Counted from the stretch's first letter, positions 53,214 to 62,506 are shown. The stretch: 64,000 nt of DNA from an uncultured Burkholderiales bacterium (GCA_903844385.1 CAIMTJ010000048.1:22785-86784), one strand, 5' to 3'. The notes: generated by a model not told the origin, from the letters alone. Program-made: numbers and translations.

Positions 53214-54629
53214 ATGACTTCACTTCTTATCCATCAAGCCCACTGCATCAGCACTCAAAACGACAACGGTATTGAACTCCAAGGTGGATCCATTTACATT
53301 GAAAATGGATTGATCAAGGATGTCTTGAGTGCGCAAGAATTTTTGTTGCGCGGCCAGCCTTTACTCAATCGTGCGGATCGTGTGATCGACGCACGCCACC
53401 ATTTGGTCACCCCCGGCTTGATCAACTGCCACCACCACATGGTGCAGTCCTTGACACGAGCGGTCAAGAGCGTTCAAAACGCAGAACTCTTTTCGTGGCT
53501 TCGAGGTCTCTACCCTTTGTGGGCGGGCTTGACCCCAGAGATGATTCAAGTCTCGCACCAAGTGGCCATGGCGGAGTTGCTGCTGTCTGGCTGCACCACC
53601 AGCAGTGACCACCTCTACATTTACCCCAATGGCGTGAGGCTAGAAGACAGCATTCAAGCCGCCAAGACCATGGGCATGCGCTTCACGGCCACCCGAGGCA
53701 GCATGAGTGTGGGGCAATCCAAGGGCGGTCTCCCCCCAGACCATGTGGTGGAAAAAGAAGCGGATATCTTATCCATCACGCAGCAGCTCATCGAGGATTG
53801 GCACGATGCACAGCACGGCTCCATGCTCCAAATTGCTGTGGCGCCATGCTCACCTTTTAGCGTGAGCCCAGAGCTCATGCGCGAGTCGGCCAAACTGGCC
53901 CGCGCCTATGGTGTACGCCTTCACACCCATTTGGCGGAAAACGATCACGATGTGGCCTACACGCTTGAGAAATTCAATTGCACCCCAGCTCAATTTGCAC
54001 AAAACCTCGACTGGGTGGGCCACGATGTGTGGCATGCGCATTGCGTGAAGATTGATCCCGCGGGAATGGATTTATTTGCCAAAACGGGCACGAGTATTTC
54101 CCACTGCCCATGCAGCAACATGCGACTGGCCAGTGGTATTTTGCCGCTCAGAAAACTCTTGAACTTGGGCGTGAATGTGGGGCTGGGTGTGGACGGCAGT
54201 GCCAGCAACGATGGCGCGCATATGTTGGGCGAAGCCCGTCAAGCCATGCTATTGGCACGTGTGGCCAAGTCTCTCGAGCCCTTTGGGTGCGACACGGGTC
54301 CGCAAGAGATGACGCCCCAAGACGCCTTGAAACTCGCCACCCGAGGCGGCGCCCAAACCTTGGGGCGCCAAGACATCGGTCAAATCACGGTGGGGTATTG
54401 CGCAGATTTGGCGCTCTTTAGAACCGATACGCTCGAGTTGGCCGGTGGTGCAGTGCACGACCCGGTGGGCGCTCTTTTGCTGTGCGCGAGCCAAAACACG
54501 GACTACACCATCGTCAACGGCGAGGTTGTGGTCGACAAGGGCGAGCTGCAGCGGGTGGAATTGCCCCCCCTCATCCTTCGCCACAACCAACTCGCCATGG
54601 AACTGGTTGAAAAAGCCCGAAACATTTAA
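53214..54629 (+). CDS. 8-oxoguanine deaminase (amidohydrolase)
   Basis: A 471-residue amidohydrolase of the TrzN/AtzB-like branch. Metal ligands fit His73 and His75 in NCHHHMVQSLTRA, His237 in LHTHLAEN, His274/His276 in WHAHCVK, and Asp327 in GVDGSASND. The HHHMVQSLTRAV and GCTTSSDHLYIYPNG segments match Pseudomonas PA0142, shown to deaminate 8-oxoguanine to urate. That product enters this pathway directly, and in Pseudomonas it neighbours the adenine deaminase gene, as here. Related enzymes act on isocytosine or triazines, so substrate is strongly implied rather than proven. It converges on puuD. Confidence 0.88.
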   Translation: MTSLLIHQAHCISTQNDNGIELQGGSIYIENGLIKDVLSAQEFLLRGQPLLNRADRVIDARHHLVTPGLINCHHHMVQSLTRAVKSVQNAELFSWLRGLYPLWAGLTPEMIQVSHQVAMAELLLSGCTTSSDHLYIYPNGVRLEDSIQAAKTMGMRFTATRGSMSVGQSKGGLPPDHVVEKEADILSITQQLIEDWHDAQHGSMLQIAVAPCSPFSVSPELMRESAKLARAYGVRLHTHLAENDHDVAYTLEKFNCTPAQFAQNLDWVGHDVWHAHCVKIDPAGMDLFAKTGTSISHCPCSNMRLASGILPLRKLLNLGVNVGLGVDGSASNDGAHMLGEARQAMLLARVAKSLEPFGCDTGPQEMTPQDALKLATRGGAQTLGRQDIGQITVGYCADLALFRTDTLELAGGAVHDPVGALLLCASQNTDYTIVNGEVVVDKGELQRVELPPLILRHNQLAMELVEKARNI

Positions 54630-54659
54630 GCATTGAGCCTTTAGCCTTCAGACTCCAAC

Positions 54660-55892
54660 TCAGGGGGACGTTTTCGCGCCTTGCTCATACCAGTGGCGAA
54701 TGAGATCTCGCTCCTCAGGCGTGATGCCCGTGGCATTGTTCATGGGCATTTGCGCGAGCACCACCGCTTGCTGATAAATACTCAAGGCGTTTTGAGCCAC
54801 ACCTTGTGGTGAATCGAGCCGGATGTTCTTCATCTGCATGGCGCTGCCGTGGCAAGGATAACAACGCGCTTCGAGCACCACGCTCAACTCCTTGTAACCC
54901 ACGGCTTGGTTGTTCGCTGGCGTACTGGCCCTTACAGGCACGCTCTGAGAAGCGTTGGGCGCCATGGCCACGATCACGCCGAGGATCAAGACACAACCGA
55001 CGAGAGCGTAGGGCCAAGGGTTGGCAGCACGGTCTTGATGATAGGCGTGGCGCTGCACAAAGAACTGGCGAATCAAGGCCCCAGCGAGCATCATCACCAC
55101 CAAAATAATCCAATGCTGAGGGTGGGAGTACAAAAAACCATAGTGGTTGCTCATCATGGCAAAAATCACTGGCAAGGTGAAGTAGGTGTTGTGCACACTG
55201 CGCTGCTTGCCACGCTTGCCATGCATGATCAATTCTTGCGCGGGCAATTTGGGTCCTGTGGTCATCGCTTGCACCACTTTGCGTTGACCTGGAATGATCC
55301 AAAAAAACACATTCGCCGACATGCTCGTGGCAATCATGGCCCCCACCAACAAAAACGCAGCACGACCGGCAAACCAGTGACAGGCCAAGTAAGAGGCTGC
55401 GGTGATCACCAAGAACATCACCCCACCCACCCAAAGCTCACCGTTTTCACGAAACCCAAGCCACTGACACACGCGGTCATAGACCAGCCAAAACACCACC
55501 AAAAAAGCCAAGGCCACGGCAATGGCTTCATTGGGTGTCCAAGCCATCAAGGACTGATCAATCAAAAACGTTTTGGCGTTGTAGAGGTAGAGCACTGAAA
55601 AGAGAGCAAAACCACTCATCCAAGTGAAATAACTCTCCCAATAAAACCAATGCAGTTTGCTGTGAATTTTTTGTGGCGCCACCATGTATTTTTGTGGGTT
55701 GTAAAAACCCCCGCCATGCACTGCCCACATGGCACCGTCCACGCCTTTCTCCAACAAGTCCGGTGAGGTGGGTTTGACCAAATTGCTGTCCAAGAACACA
55801 AAATAAAATGACGACCCCACCCAGGCAATGACCGTGATCAAGTGCAGCCAGCGCAGCAATAAATTGGCCCACTCTAAATAATAGGGATCCAT
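54660..55892 (-). CDS. puuD: Membrane urate oxidase (PuuD) with cytochrome c tail
   Basis: PuuD oxidises urate to 5-hydroxyisourate at the membrane and passes electrons to its own cytochrome c domain. The 410-residue protein has an N-terminal region with about eight spans, including LLLRWLHLITVIAWVGSSFYFVFLD and WFYWESYFTWMSGFALFSVLYLY with its conserved aromatic and His residues. A periplasmic C-terminal domain follows with CYPCH (Cys344, Cys347, His348) binding heme c and a likely distal Met in QMPMNNATG. The ATG at 55892 has GGAG about 9 bases upstream. This replaces soluble uricase. It is downstream of xdhC with 113 bases between. Confidence 0.93.
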   Translation of the reverse strand: MDPYYLEWANLLLRWLHLITVIAWVGSSFYFVFLDSNLVKPTSPDLLEKGVDGAMWAVHGGGFYNPQKYMVAPQKIHSKLHWFYWESYFTWMSGFALFSVLYLYNAKTFLIDQSLMAWTPNEAIAVALAFLVVFWLVYDRVCQWLGFRENGELWVGGVMFLVITAASYLACHWFAGRAAFLLVGAMIATSMSANVFFWIIPGQRKVVQAMTTGPKLPAQELIMHGKRGKQRSVHNTYFTLPVIFAMMSNHYGFLYSHPQHWIILVVMMLAGALIRQFFVQRHAYHQDRAANPWPYALVGCVLILGVIVAMAPNASQSVPVRASTPANNQAVGYKELSVVLEARCYPCHGSAMQMKNIRLDSPQGVAQNALSIYQQAVVLAQMPMNNATGITPEERDLIRHWYEQGAKTSP

Positions 55893-55947
55893 CAATCAAC
55901 ACTCCGATAGATTAAAAAAACTGACGCACCCAATCACTGACGTGCGC

Positions 55948-55975
55948 TGCACCTGCACGGTGCACTCCTGCACCT
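55948..55975 (-). promoter_or_regulatory. Repeat/palindrome cluster upstream of puuD
   Basis: A run with three CTGCAC-type units (CTGCACCTGCAC, then CTGCACC) around a perfect TGCACGGTGCA palindrome (5-1-5). It lies 56-83 bases upstream of the puuD ATG. It could be an operator or a hairpin at the xdhC-puuD junction; I cannot choose. Confidence 0.35.
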
Positions 55976-56005
55976 ACGAAAGGATAACAGGAACAAGTAT
56001 CACAC

Positions 56006-56884
56006 TCACAAAGACGGGCTTTGCATCGATTGCATCTGAAGCAACCGCGCCGCAACCGATAGCGCAATCACTTCCGGCTCCTTGCCCTCAATGCCCGGCA
56101 GGCCAATGGGACACTCCACCGTGTCGAGCTCTTCTTGCGTAAACCCGCGCTCGCGCAAACGGTTTTGGAAGGTGGCCCATTTGGTCTCGCTGCCAATCAG
56201 ACCCACGCTGCTCAAATCACCTCGGCTTCTTTGCCGAAGCAAACAACGCGCCACAATGTCGAGGTCTTCAGCGTGGCTGAAACTCATGATCAAGACATGG
56301 GTTTGGGACAACAAGTGATCCACGGCGAAGTGCACCGGATCTGAATGCTCCATGGTGACGCTCAGGAACTCCTGCTGCAAAAAAATATCTTCACGCGAAT
56401 CGATCCACGACAGTGTCCACGGCAGTGTGCTCATCACGCGCATCAAGGCTCGCCCGACATGGCCCGCACCAAACAAAGCGAGGTGGGGCTCGGGCCGCCT
56501 CAAAGTCTGAACCAGTCTCTCGAGGTCACTCGCGCGCACTTTCTCAAAGCTCAAATGCACCACCCCACCACAGCATTGGCCCAGGCTGGGTCCCAATGGA
56601 AAACGCAGCACGGGTGAGACGCTGTCCTCCAAGCCAAATGCTTGCGTCAAGGAAGACGCATGGCCCATAGTCTTCAACATGGACTTGGCCACATCGATGG
56701 CTTGGAACTCCAGTTGCCCGCCCCCCAAGGTGTTGATGATCTCGCCAGCGTCGAAGACGGCCATCCAAGCCCCCGCATCACGCGGGGTCGAGCCCTGAAC
56801 CCGATCAACGCTCACCAAGACAGCGCACGCGTTGTCCTTGAGCGCTTTGAGCGCACCGATGAGATCGCTCAAGTGCCTATTCAC
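56006..56884 (-). CDS. xdhC: Xanthine dehydrogenase accessory protein XdhC
   Basis: XdhC binds molybdopterin, helps sulfurate it and inserts it into XdhB. The 292-residue product has the N-terminal domain VLVSVDRVQGSTPRDAGAWMAVF, with GSTPRxxGAxM typical of the family, a central GPSLGQCCGGVVHLSFE with CCGG, and a C-terminal Rossmann-like part with LFGAGHVGRALMRVM and DSREDIF, DYVLIMSFSHAEDLD-like VLIMSFSHAEDLDI, GLIGSETKW and IGLPGIEGKEPEVIALSVAARLLQ. It follows xdhB by 25 bases, completing the usual xdhABC order. Confidence 0.94.
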   Translation of the reverse strand: MNRHLSDLIGALKALKDNACAVLVSVDRVQGSTPRDAGAWMAVFDAGEIINTLGGGQLEFQAIDVAKSMLKTMGHASSLTQAFGLEDSVSPVLRFPLGPSLGQCCGGVVHLSFEKVRASDLERLVQTLRRPEPHLALFGAGHVGRALMRVMSTLPWTLSWIDSREDIFLQQEFLSVTMEHSDPVHFAVDHLLSQTHVLIMSFSHAEDLDIVARCLLRQRSRGDLSSVGLIGSETKWATFQNRLRERGFTQEELDTVECPIGLPGIEGKEPEVIALSVAARLLQMQSMQSPSL

Positions 56885-56909
56885 GACCAGTGCAGTCTTG
56901 AAGCGGTGA

Positions 56910-59264
56910 TCAAGCCGGAGTCAATGCTCGCAGTGCTTCACACGCCATCAAAATGCGCTCGGGCGTAGCGGGTGCATCCATGTTCAGTGGCACCCGATGG
57001 TTTGCACTGGCACTGACGGCCTCTCGCAAGGCAAAGTAAGTCGATAGCGCGAGCATGAGTGGCGGCTCCCCCACTGCTTTGCTGTAAAAAGGGGTGGGCT
57101 TGACGTTGCTGCCATCAAAGAGCTCGATATTGAAATGCTCAGGGATATCGCCAGCGACGGGTATTTTGTATGTACTCGGCCCGTGGGTGAGGAGTTGGCC
57201 CTTGGCGCTCCAGATGCACTCCTCCATGGTCAGCCAACCCATGCCTTGCACATAGCCGCCCTCGATTTGCCCGCGATCAATCGCTGGGTTGATACTTTGA
57301 CCCACGTCGTGCAAGATATCGACGGCTTTGAGCCACCACTCGCCAGTCTGGGTATCGATCTCGACTTCGCTCACCGCGGCGCCGTAACAGAAGTAATAAA
57401 AAGCGCGCCCCCATAAGGTGTTGAAGTCATAAGCGATCTCGGGAGTTTTGTAAAACCCAGTCACTGACAAACCCACCCGTGCAAGCCAAGCCTGAATGAT
57501 CAAATCCTTCCACGGCATGCTTGTGCGTCCAAACCAGGCATGGTCTTGCGCGAAGGTCACCTCCCCAGGGGCGCAACCCAAATGCTGGGCGGCGACTTGA
57601 CTCAAGCGCTCACGCATTTGTTGACACGCATGGTTGATGGCAGCACCGTTGATGTCGGCACCACTGGAGGCGGCTGTGGCCGATGCGTTAGGGACTTTTT
57701 GGGTATCGGTACCGGTCACGCGTACGCGACCCACGCTGATGCCCAAACCATCTGCGGCGACTTGGGCCATTTTGGTGTTCAAGCCCTGCCCCATCTCTGT
57801 GCCACCATGGTTCACACTCACTGACCCATCTTGATAGATGTTGAGCAATGCGCCGCCTTGATTGAGCATGGTGGCCGTGAAACTGATGCCAAACTTCAAG
57901 GGCACCAGAGACAAACCGCGTTTGCGGTGGGTATGCTTTGCGTTAAAAGCCACCACTTCTTGGCGACGAGCATGGTAGCCCGATTGAACCTGCAACTGCG
58001 CCATGATCTTGTCGCCCACCCAATCTTCAATGGTTTGTCCATACTGGGTGGTCAAAGTCTGCGGGTTTCCCGATACCTGTGGATCTTGGTACAAGTTGGC
58101 CAGACGCACGGCCAAAGAGTCTAGTCCCAAGCGCTGGGCAATTTCTTCAATCACGGTCTCAATGGCAAACATGCCCTGTGGGCCGCCAAAGCCCCTGAAA
58201 GCTGTGGCGCTTTGCATGTGGGTTTTGCAGCGATGCGTGATCACTCGAAGGTTGGGTAAATAGTAACAATTGTCAATGTGCAGCAATGCGCGGTCATTGA
58301 CTGGGCCAGAAAAATCCGTGCTGTAACCACAACGTGAATAAAGGACCACATCAACGCCGAGAATTTTGCCCTGATCATCAAAGCCGACATCGTAGTCTGC
58401 TCTGAAGTCATGGCGCTTACCGGTGATGGTCATGTCGTCGTCGCGGTTGGCACGCAACTTGACCGGACGCTTGAGCTTAAAAGCGGCCAAGGCGGCACTT
58501 TGACTAAAAATACTCGCCTGCCCTTCTTTGCCACCAAAGGCCCCGCCCATGCGGCGACAAATGACTTCCACATCGTTTGTTGAGAGGTTGAGGGCAGCGG
58601 CGGCCTCACGCTGGTTACCATCCGGGTGCTGGGTGGAGACATACAAGGTCAACTGACCATCTTCTCTGGGCACTGCATAGGTCACCTGACCTTCAAGATA
58701 GAACTGCTCTTGCTGGCCACAAGTTGTTTGCCCTTGCAAACGATGGGGCGCATTTTGAATGGCTGCATCGGGACTGCCGCGGGTGATGCTCTTGGGTGGC
58801 ATGATGAAGGATTGCTGCTTCATGGCCTCATCAATAGTCAAGATGGCAGGCAACTCTTTGACCAAGACCTGAGCGGTTTTGGCCGCCTCGCGCGCATAGA
58901 GCATGTCTCGTGCGACCACCACGGCCACCGGTTGCCCCACATACTGGACGATTTTGTCAGCTAAAAATGGGTCGTCATGCACGATGGGGCCACAGTTGTT
59001 CTCGCCAGGGATGTCCTGGGCGGTGTAGACGGCGACCACACCGTGTTGAGCCAAGATGGCCGCCTGATCAACACCCGCTCCAATCAGCTCTCCGTGCGCA
59101 ACAGGCGAGAGCACCAAGGCCGCGTAAAGCGTTCCAGCCAACTCTGGCAAATCGTCGGTGTATACCGCTTGACCACTCACATGCAAATGGGCAGATTCGT
59201 GCACCAACTCGCGGCCTTGTTGATCACCTTGCATTAATTGATTGATTGCGATGGGAGCGTTCAT
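56910..59264 (-). CDS. xdhB: Xanthine dehydrogenase molybdopterin-binding subunit XdhB
   Basis: The 784-residue molybdenum subunit that hydroxylates hypoxanthine and xanthine. It has SAHLHVSGQAVYTDDLPEL, VVAVYTAQDIPGENNCGP, GQPVAVVVA, GRMGGAFGGKEGQ-like MGGAFGGKEGQAS (MoCo binding), GPVNDRALLHIDNCYYLPNLRVITHRCKTHMQSATAFRGFGGPQGMFAIE, NHGGTEMGQGLNTKMAQVAADGL, ASGADINGAA, QGMGWLTMEECIW, and near the end VGEPPLMLALSTYFALREAV with the catalytic Glu. Length agrees with the bacterial two-subunit type (about 780). The ATG at 59264 overlaps the xdhA stop by 4 bases. Confidence 0.95.
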   Translation of the reverse strand: MNAPIAINQLMQGDQQGRELVHESAHLHVSGQAVYTDDLPELAGTLYAALVLSPVAHGELIGAGVDQAAILAQHGVVAVYTAQDIPGENNCGPIVHDDPFLADKIVQYVGQPVAVVVARDMLYAREAAKTAQVLVKELPAILTIDEAMKQQSFIMPPKSITRGSPDAAIQNAPHRLQGQTTCGQQEQFYLEGQVTYAVPREDGQLTLYVSTQHPDGNQREAAAALNLSTNDVEVICRRMGGAFGGKEGQASIFSQSAALAAFKLKRPVKLRANRDDDMTITGKRHDFRADYDVGFDDQGKILGVDVVLYSRCGYSTDFSGPVNDRALLHIDNCYYLPNLRVITHRCKTHMQSATAFRGFGGPQGMFAIETVIEEIAQRLGLDSLAVRLANLYQDPQVSGNPQTLTTQYGQTIEDWVGDKIMAQLQVQSGYHARRQEVVAFNAKHTHRKRGLSLVPLKFGISFTATMLNQGGALLNIYQDGSVSVNHGGTEMGQGLNTKMAQVAADGLGISVGRVRVTGTDTQKVPNASATAASSGADINGAAINHACQQMRERLSQVAAQHLGCAPGEVTFAQDHAWFGRTSMPWKDLIIQAWLARVGLSVTGFYKTPEIAYDFNTLWGRAFYYFCYGAAVSEVEIDTQTGEWWLKAVDILHDVGQSINPAIDRGQIEGGYVQGMGWLTMEECIWSAKGQLLTHGPSTYKIPVAGDIPEHFNIELFDGSNVKPTPFYSKAVGEPPLMLALSTYFALREAVSASANHRVPLNMDAPATPERILMACEALRALTPA

Positions 59265-60742
59265 GATGGGCTCACTTCCATGTCTAGAGGATGAATGAAT
59301 TTCAAGACCAAATTTCTGGCCAGTAACGCTCGGTAAGCCCAAGTGGCACGCAGTCCATCGCGAGCGGTGAAACTCTCGGCAATGGCACGATCCAAGTCGC
59401 TGGCCAAGACGTCGCTTGCGCGTTGGCCCTCCAGAACTTTCTCCATCTTGGGAGCTCGTGCTGGATAGGGCGTGAGGCCGTTGTAGGCCAAACGCACCTG
59501 GGTGAGTTTGCCATCTTTGAGGGTGTAACACATGGCGCCACAAGTGGCGGAAATATCTTGTTCAAAGCGTTTGCTCACCTTGTGTGCCACGAAACGCTCA
59601 TGGGCCTTCAATCGAGGAATCTGAATAAACTCGATGAATTCTCCGGCTTGCAGAACATTTTTTTTCAGGCCTGTATAAAAGTTCTCAAGCGCAACCAACC
59701 TTGACTTGTCTCCTCGCCTGAGGCCCACCTGAGCGCCCAAGGCCATCAAACATGGCATGCTGTCACCAATGGGGGAGCCGTTGGCAATGTTGCCCGCCAA
59801 GGTGGCCGTGTATCGAATCGGCGGCGAGCCAAAGCGTCGAAGGACCTCCGCAAAATCGGGCAATTCCTTAGCGCACAAATTCATCACCTCTTGTAGGCCC
59901 ACGCCTGCCCCCACCTGCCAATGGGTGGTCAGCGTTTTAACGGCTTGGAGCTCTTTGACATGTCCAATATAGACCAAGTGATCGGGCCTCACAAAATCTT
60001 TGTTCACCTGAAGACCGATCTCGGAGCTGCCCGCCAGCAAGGTGGCCTCAGGGTGCTGGAGCATGTAGTGAGACAGCTCGGCCAAGGTGCTTGGGGAGAC
60101 GAACTCATTGCCTTTGCGAGTTCTCACCACCGGCTGCACAATGATCTCACCTTCCAAGCTCAAGGTGGGTTGGTCGCTTCTTTTGATTTGCTTTAAAAGC
60201 TCGATATCTTTCGGATCTTGAAGGCTCAGCGAGACGGAGCTGTCGCAGGCTTTTTGGGCAGCTTCAACAATAGGCTTATAGCCAGTGCATCGGCACAAAT
60301 TGCCACTCAATGCATCGGTGATGTCTTGCCTGGAAGGCTTGGGAGTGACTTGCGCCATGTGCACCAAGCTCATGACAATGCCAGGTGTACAAAAACCACA
60401 CTGGGACGCATGACAGCTGACCATGGCCTCTTGAATCGGATGTTGGGGGTGGCTACCACTCGACAAACTCTCCACTGTTTTCAAGACCTTGCCGTCTAGG
60501 GTCGGGAGCAACTGCAAACATGAGTTGACTGGGACGTAATCAATGGCCGAATCATTCTCGTTCAACTCTCCAACCAACACCACGCAGGCACCACAGTCGC
60601 CCTCAGCACACCCCTCTTTGGTCCCGGTGCGACGAAGCTCTTCGCGTAAATAATTGAGCACCGTGGTGGTGCGTCGCTCTCCTTTGACCTCAACAATTTG
60701 TCCATCAAGGGCGAAACGAACGGTGTTGGTGACTTCTGACAT
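59261..60742 (-). CDS. xdhA: Xanthine dehydrogenase iron-sulfur/FAD subunit XdhA
   Basis: The 493-residue electron-transfer subunit. The plant-type 2Fe-2S cluster is held by Cys45, Cys50, Cys53 and Cys75 (CAEGDCGAC, then C75). The second 2Fe-2S cluster uses Cys115, Cys118, Cys150 and Cys152 (CGFC, CRCTGY). The FAD domain follows after about 200, with ATLLAGSSEIGLQVNK, RRFGSPPIRYTATLAGNIANGSPIGDSMPCLMALGA and IPRLKAHERFVAHKVSKRFEQDISA. No Shine-Dalgarno is evident before the ATG at 60742. The gene lies about 100 bases downstream of uraH in the same direction. Confidence 0.95.
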   Translation of the reverse strand: MSEVTNTVRFALDGQIVEVKGERRTTTVLNYLREELRRTGTKEGCAEGDCGACVVLVGELNENDSAIDYVPVNSCLQLLPTLDGKVLKTVESLSSGSHPQHPIQEAMVSCHASQCGFCTPGIVMSLVHMAQVTPKPSRQDITDALSGNLCRCTGYKPIVEAAQKACDSSVSLSLQDPKDIELLKQIKRSDQPTLSLEGEIIVQPVVRTRKGNEFVSPSTLAELSHYMLQHPEATLLAGSSEIGLQVNKDFVRPDHLVYIGHVKELQAVKTLTTHWQVGAGVGLQEVMNLCAKELPDFAEVLRRFGSPPIRYTATLAGNIANGSPIGDSMPCLMALGAQVGLRRGDKSRLVALENFYTGLKKNVLQAGEFIEFIQIPRLKAHERFVAHKVSKRFEQDISATCGAMCYTLKDGKLTQVRLAYNGLTPYPARAPKMEKVLEGQRASDVLASDLDRAIAESFTARDGLRATWAYRALLARNLVLKFIHPLDMEVSPS

Positions 60743-60846
60743 GATTGGTTTTCTAAACGGTGAATAAAAATGTCACAGACCTGAGAGTCCTCAGCAATTG
60801 AGTGAAGTTTCTTGATCAAGTGGCAGTGCAAACTTGGGCCATCAAC

Positions 60847-61197
60847 TCAAGATCCACGGTACGTGGAGTAACTCCAAGGACTGATTAACAAAGGAACATG
60901 ATAATGCTGTTTGGCATCGGAAACACCAAAATCCAAGTGAACCACATCCAAAAATAAAGGTTCCGCCAAATGGGTGCACAAGGAGCGAAAGTAGTCCCCA
61001 GCTGAAAAACTCAGACGGTATCGTCCCACTTGAAGCTCCTGTGTGCTCAGCAGCGGCGTTGGGGTGCGACCATCGGCATTCAACACCCATTCACTGAGAG
61101 ACTCCAATTGGTCGGGTAAAACCCGAGACAAGCTTACCTTCATGCCAGCAGCTGGCACGCCGTGCATGGTATCCAGCGCATGTGTACTCAGTCCCAT
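60847..61197 (-). CDS. uraH: 5-hydroxyisourate hydrolase (transthyretin-like)
   Basis: UraH opens 5-hydroxyisourate to 2-oxo-4-hydroxy-4-carboxy-5-ureidoimidazoline. The 116-residue protein has the LSTHALDTMHGVPAAG start with His6, a central GRYRLSF, FLDVVHLDFGVSDAKQHYHVPLLISPWSYSTYRGS with two His in HYH, and the C-terminal tetrapeptide YRGS, the signature that separates HIU hydrolases from transthyretins. The ATG is at 61197. It is the first gene of the leftward uraH-xdhABC-puuD run, with a candidate promoter at 61256-61283. Confidence 0.95.
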   Translation of the reverse strand: MGLSTHALDTMHGVPAAGMKVSLSRVLPDQLESLSEWVLNADGRTPTPLLSTQELQVGRYRLSFSAGDYFRSLCTHLAEPLFLDVVHLDFGVSDAKQHYHVPLLISPWSYSTYRGS

Positions 61198-61255
61198 TGA
61201 CCAGGCCTCCCTTTGAACCCTTGAACCTTCGACAAATCGCCCAAGGCAAGGCTCA

Positions 61256-61283
61256 ATTCTAGTGCCAGAAAACCTTCATTCAA
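61256..61283 (-). promoter_or_regulatory. Candidate sigma-70 promoter of uraH
   Basis: On the minus strand TTGAAT (61283-61278), a 16-base spacer and TAGAAT (61261-61256). This is the same -35 and spacing as the rplS promoter. The predicted start is about 50 bases before the uraH ATG. Confidence 0.55.
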
Positions 61284-61318
61284 AACGGTAATGCCTGGCA
61301 CCAACCCATGACCCACCC

Positions 61319-61350
61319 ATCAATTCCCCATCAATTCCCGATCAATTGGC
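61319..61350. promoter_or_regulatory. Three direct repeats with 11-bp period, candidate regulator site
   Basis: ATCAATTCCCC (61319-61329), ATCAATTCCCG (61330-61340) and ATCAATTGGC (61341-61350) follow each other head to tail. An 11-bp period puts each unit on the same face of the helix. The block is 36-67 bases upstream of the uraH -35, an activator-like position. No regulator gene is in the window. Confidence 0.6.
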
Positions 61351-61505
61351 ATGAAGAATGCTTCGAACCCAATTTACGCTAGACTCTTGTGCAACTTGAT
61401 TGGGCTGTGCAGCCTCAGAAAAACTCAACACGAGGTCTGAGCGCGCAGACCATGAGTCCCCATTGACCGATCCTTGCATCTAGCCACTTTAACAAAGCGA
61501 GCGCA

Positions 61506-62447
61506 ATGAAGAACTACAACAGTACCCAAGCTTACCCAAGAGACTTGGTTGGATACAGCAACAAGCCTCCCGAAGTAGCGTGGCCGGCTCGTGCCAGAGT
61601 CGCGGTTCAATTTGTCCTGAACTATGAAGAGGGCGGTGAGAACAATGTTCTGCATGGTGACCCCGGTTCTGAGCAATTTCTCTCTGAGATGTTCAACCCC
61701 GCGAGTTATCCAGCTCGACACCTGAGTATGGAGAGCATTTATGAGTATGGCTCTCGTGTTGGTGTTTGGAGAATCCTGCGCGAGTTTGAAAAACGTGGCT
61801 TACCACTGACCGTATTTGGTGTGGGCATGGCTCTTGAGCGCCACCCCGAACTTGCCCATGCCTTTGTTGAGCTTGGCCATGAAATTGCATGCCACTCATG
61901 GCGCTGGGTTCACTATCAGGACATGGAAGAGAGCTTGGAGAGAGAGCATATCCAAAAAGGTTTTGAGAGCATCCAAGCCCTCACCAAACAAAGCACCATC
62001 GGTTGGTACACGGGTCGTGACAGCCCCAACACACGGCGTCTTTTGTTGGACCATGGGGGCATTGATTACGACAGTGATTATTACGGCGACGACTTGCCCT
62101 TTTGGATGGAAGTGAAAAATTCTGCCCAAGAGGTCAAGCCGCATTTGATCGTGCCCTACACCTTGGACTGCAACGATATGCGCTTTGCCCTCCCCCAGGG
62201 ATTTTCTCAAGCCGATGATTTCTTCATCTACCTTAAAAACAGCTTTGATGCGCTCTACGCCGAGGGTGTAGATCACCCCAAGATGATGAGCGTGGGGATG
62301 CACTGCCGGCTCCTTGGAAGACCTGGACGCATCGTGGCGCTTCAAAAGTTCTTGGATTACATTGATCGACACGACCGCGTTTGGGTTTGTAAGCGCATCG
62401 ACATCGCCAACCACTGGCGAACTTACCACCCCTATGTGAGCCCTTGA
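61506..62447 (+). CDS. puuE: Allantoinase PuuE (polysaccharide-deacetylase family)
   Basis: PuuE hydrolyses allantoin to allantoate and is unrelated to the amidohydrolase allantoinase AllB. The 313-residue NodB-fold protein has VQFVLNYEEGGENNVLHGD, RHLSMESIYEYGSRVGVWRILREFEKRGLPLTVFGVGMALERHPE, EIACHSWRWVHYQDMEESLEREHI and GWYTGRDSPNTRRLLLDHGGIDYDSDYYGDDLPFW. HSWRWVHY is diagnostic for PuuE. The product is of normal length (about 310). The start is ATG 61506 with GAGCGC upstream. It is followed, about 60 bases on, by the uraD-amidohydrolase fusion in the same direction. Confidence 0.95.
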   Translation: MKNYNSTQAYPRDLVGYSNKPPEVAWPARARVAVQFVLNYEEGGENNVLHGDPGSEQFLSEMFNPASYPARHLSMESIYEYGSRVGVWRILREFEKRGLPLTVFGVGMALERHPELAHAFVELGHEIACHSWRWVHYQDMEESLEREHIQKGFESIQALTKQSTIGWYTGRDSPNTRRLLLDHGGIDYDSDYYGDDLPFWMEVKNSAQEVKPHLIVPYTLDCNDMRFALPQGFSQADDFFIYLKNSFDALYAEGVDHPKMMSVGMHCRLLGRPGRIVALQKFLDYIDRHDRVWVCKRIDIANHWRTYHPYVSP

Positions 62448-62506
62448 ATCGCCCAGCTCTCGCGCCTTATCCAACACAACGCTCAATTGATCGAACCACT
62501 TTGACC

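Larger units (their letters stand above)
61198..61505. other. Divergent purine-catabolic promoter region between uraH and puuE
   Basis: About 308 bases between the two divergent catabolic genes. It holds a good minus-strand promoter for uraH (61256-61283) and a triple 11-bp-spaced direct repeat (61319-61350). On the plus side I see a TTGACC box at 61463-61468 but no well-spaced -10. Confidence 0.6.
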
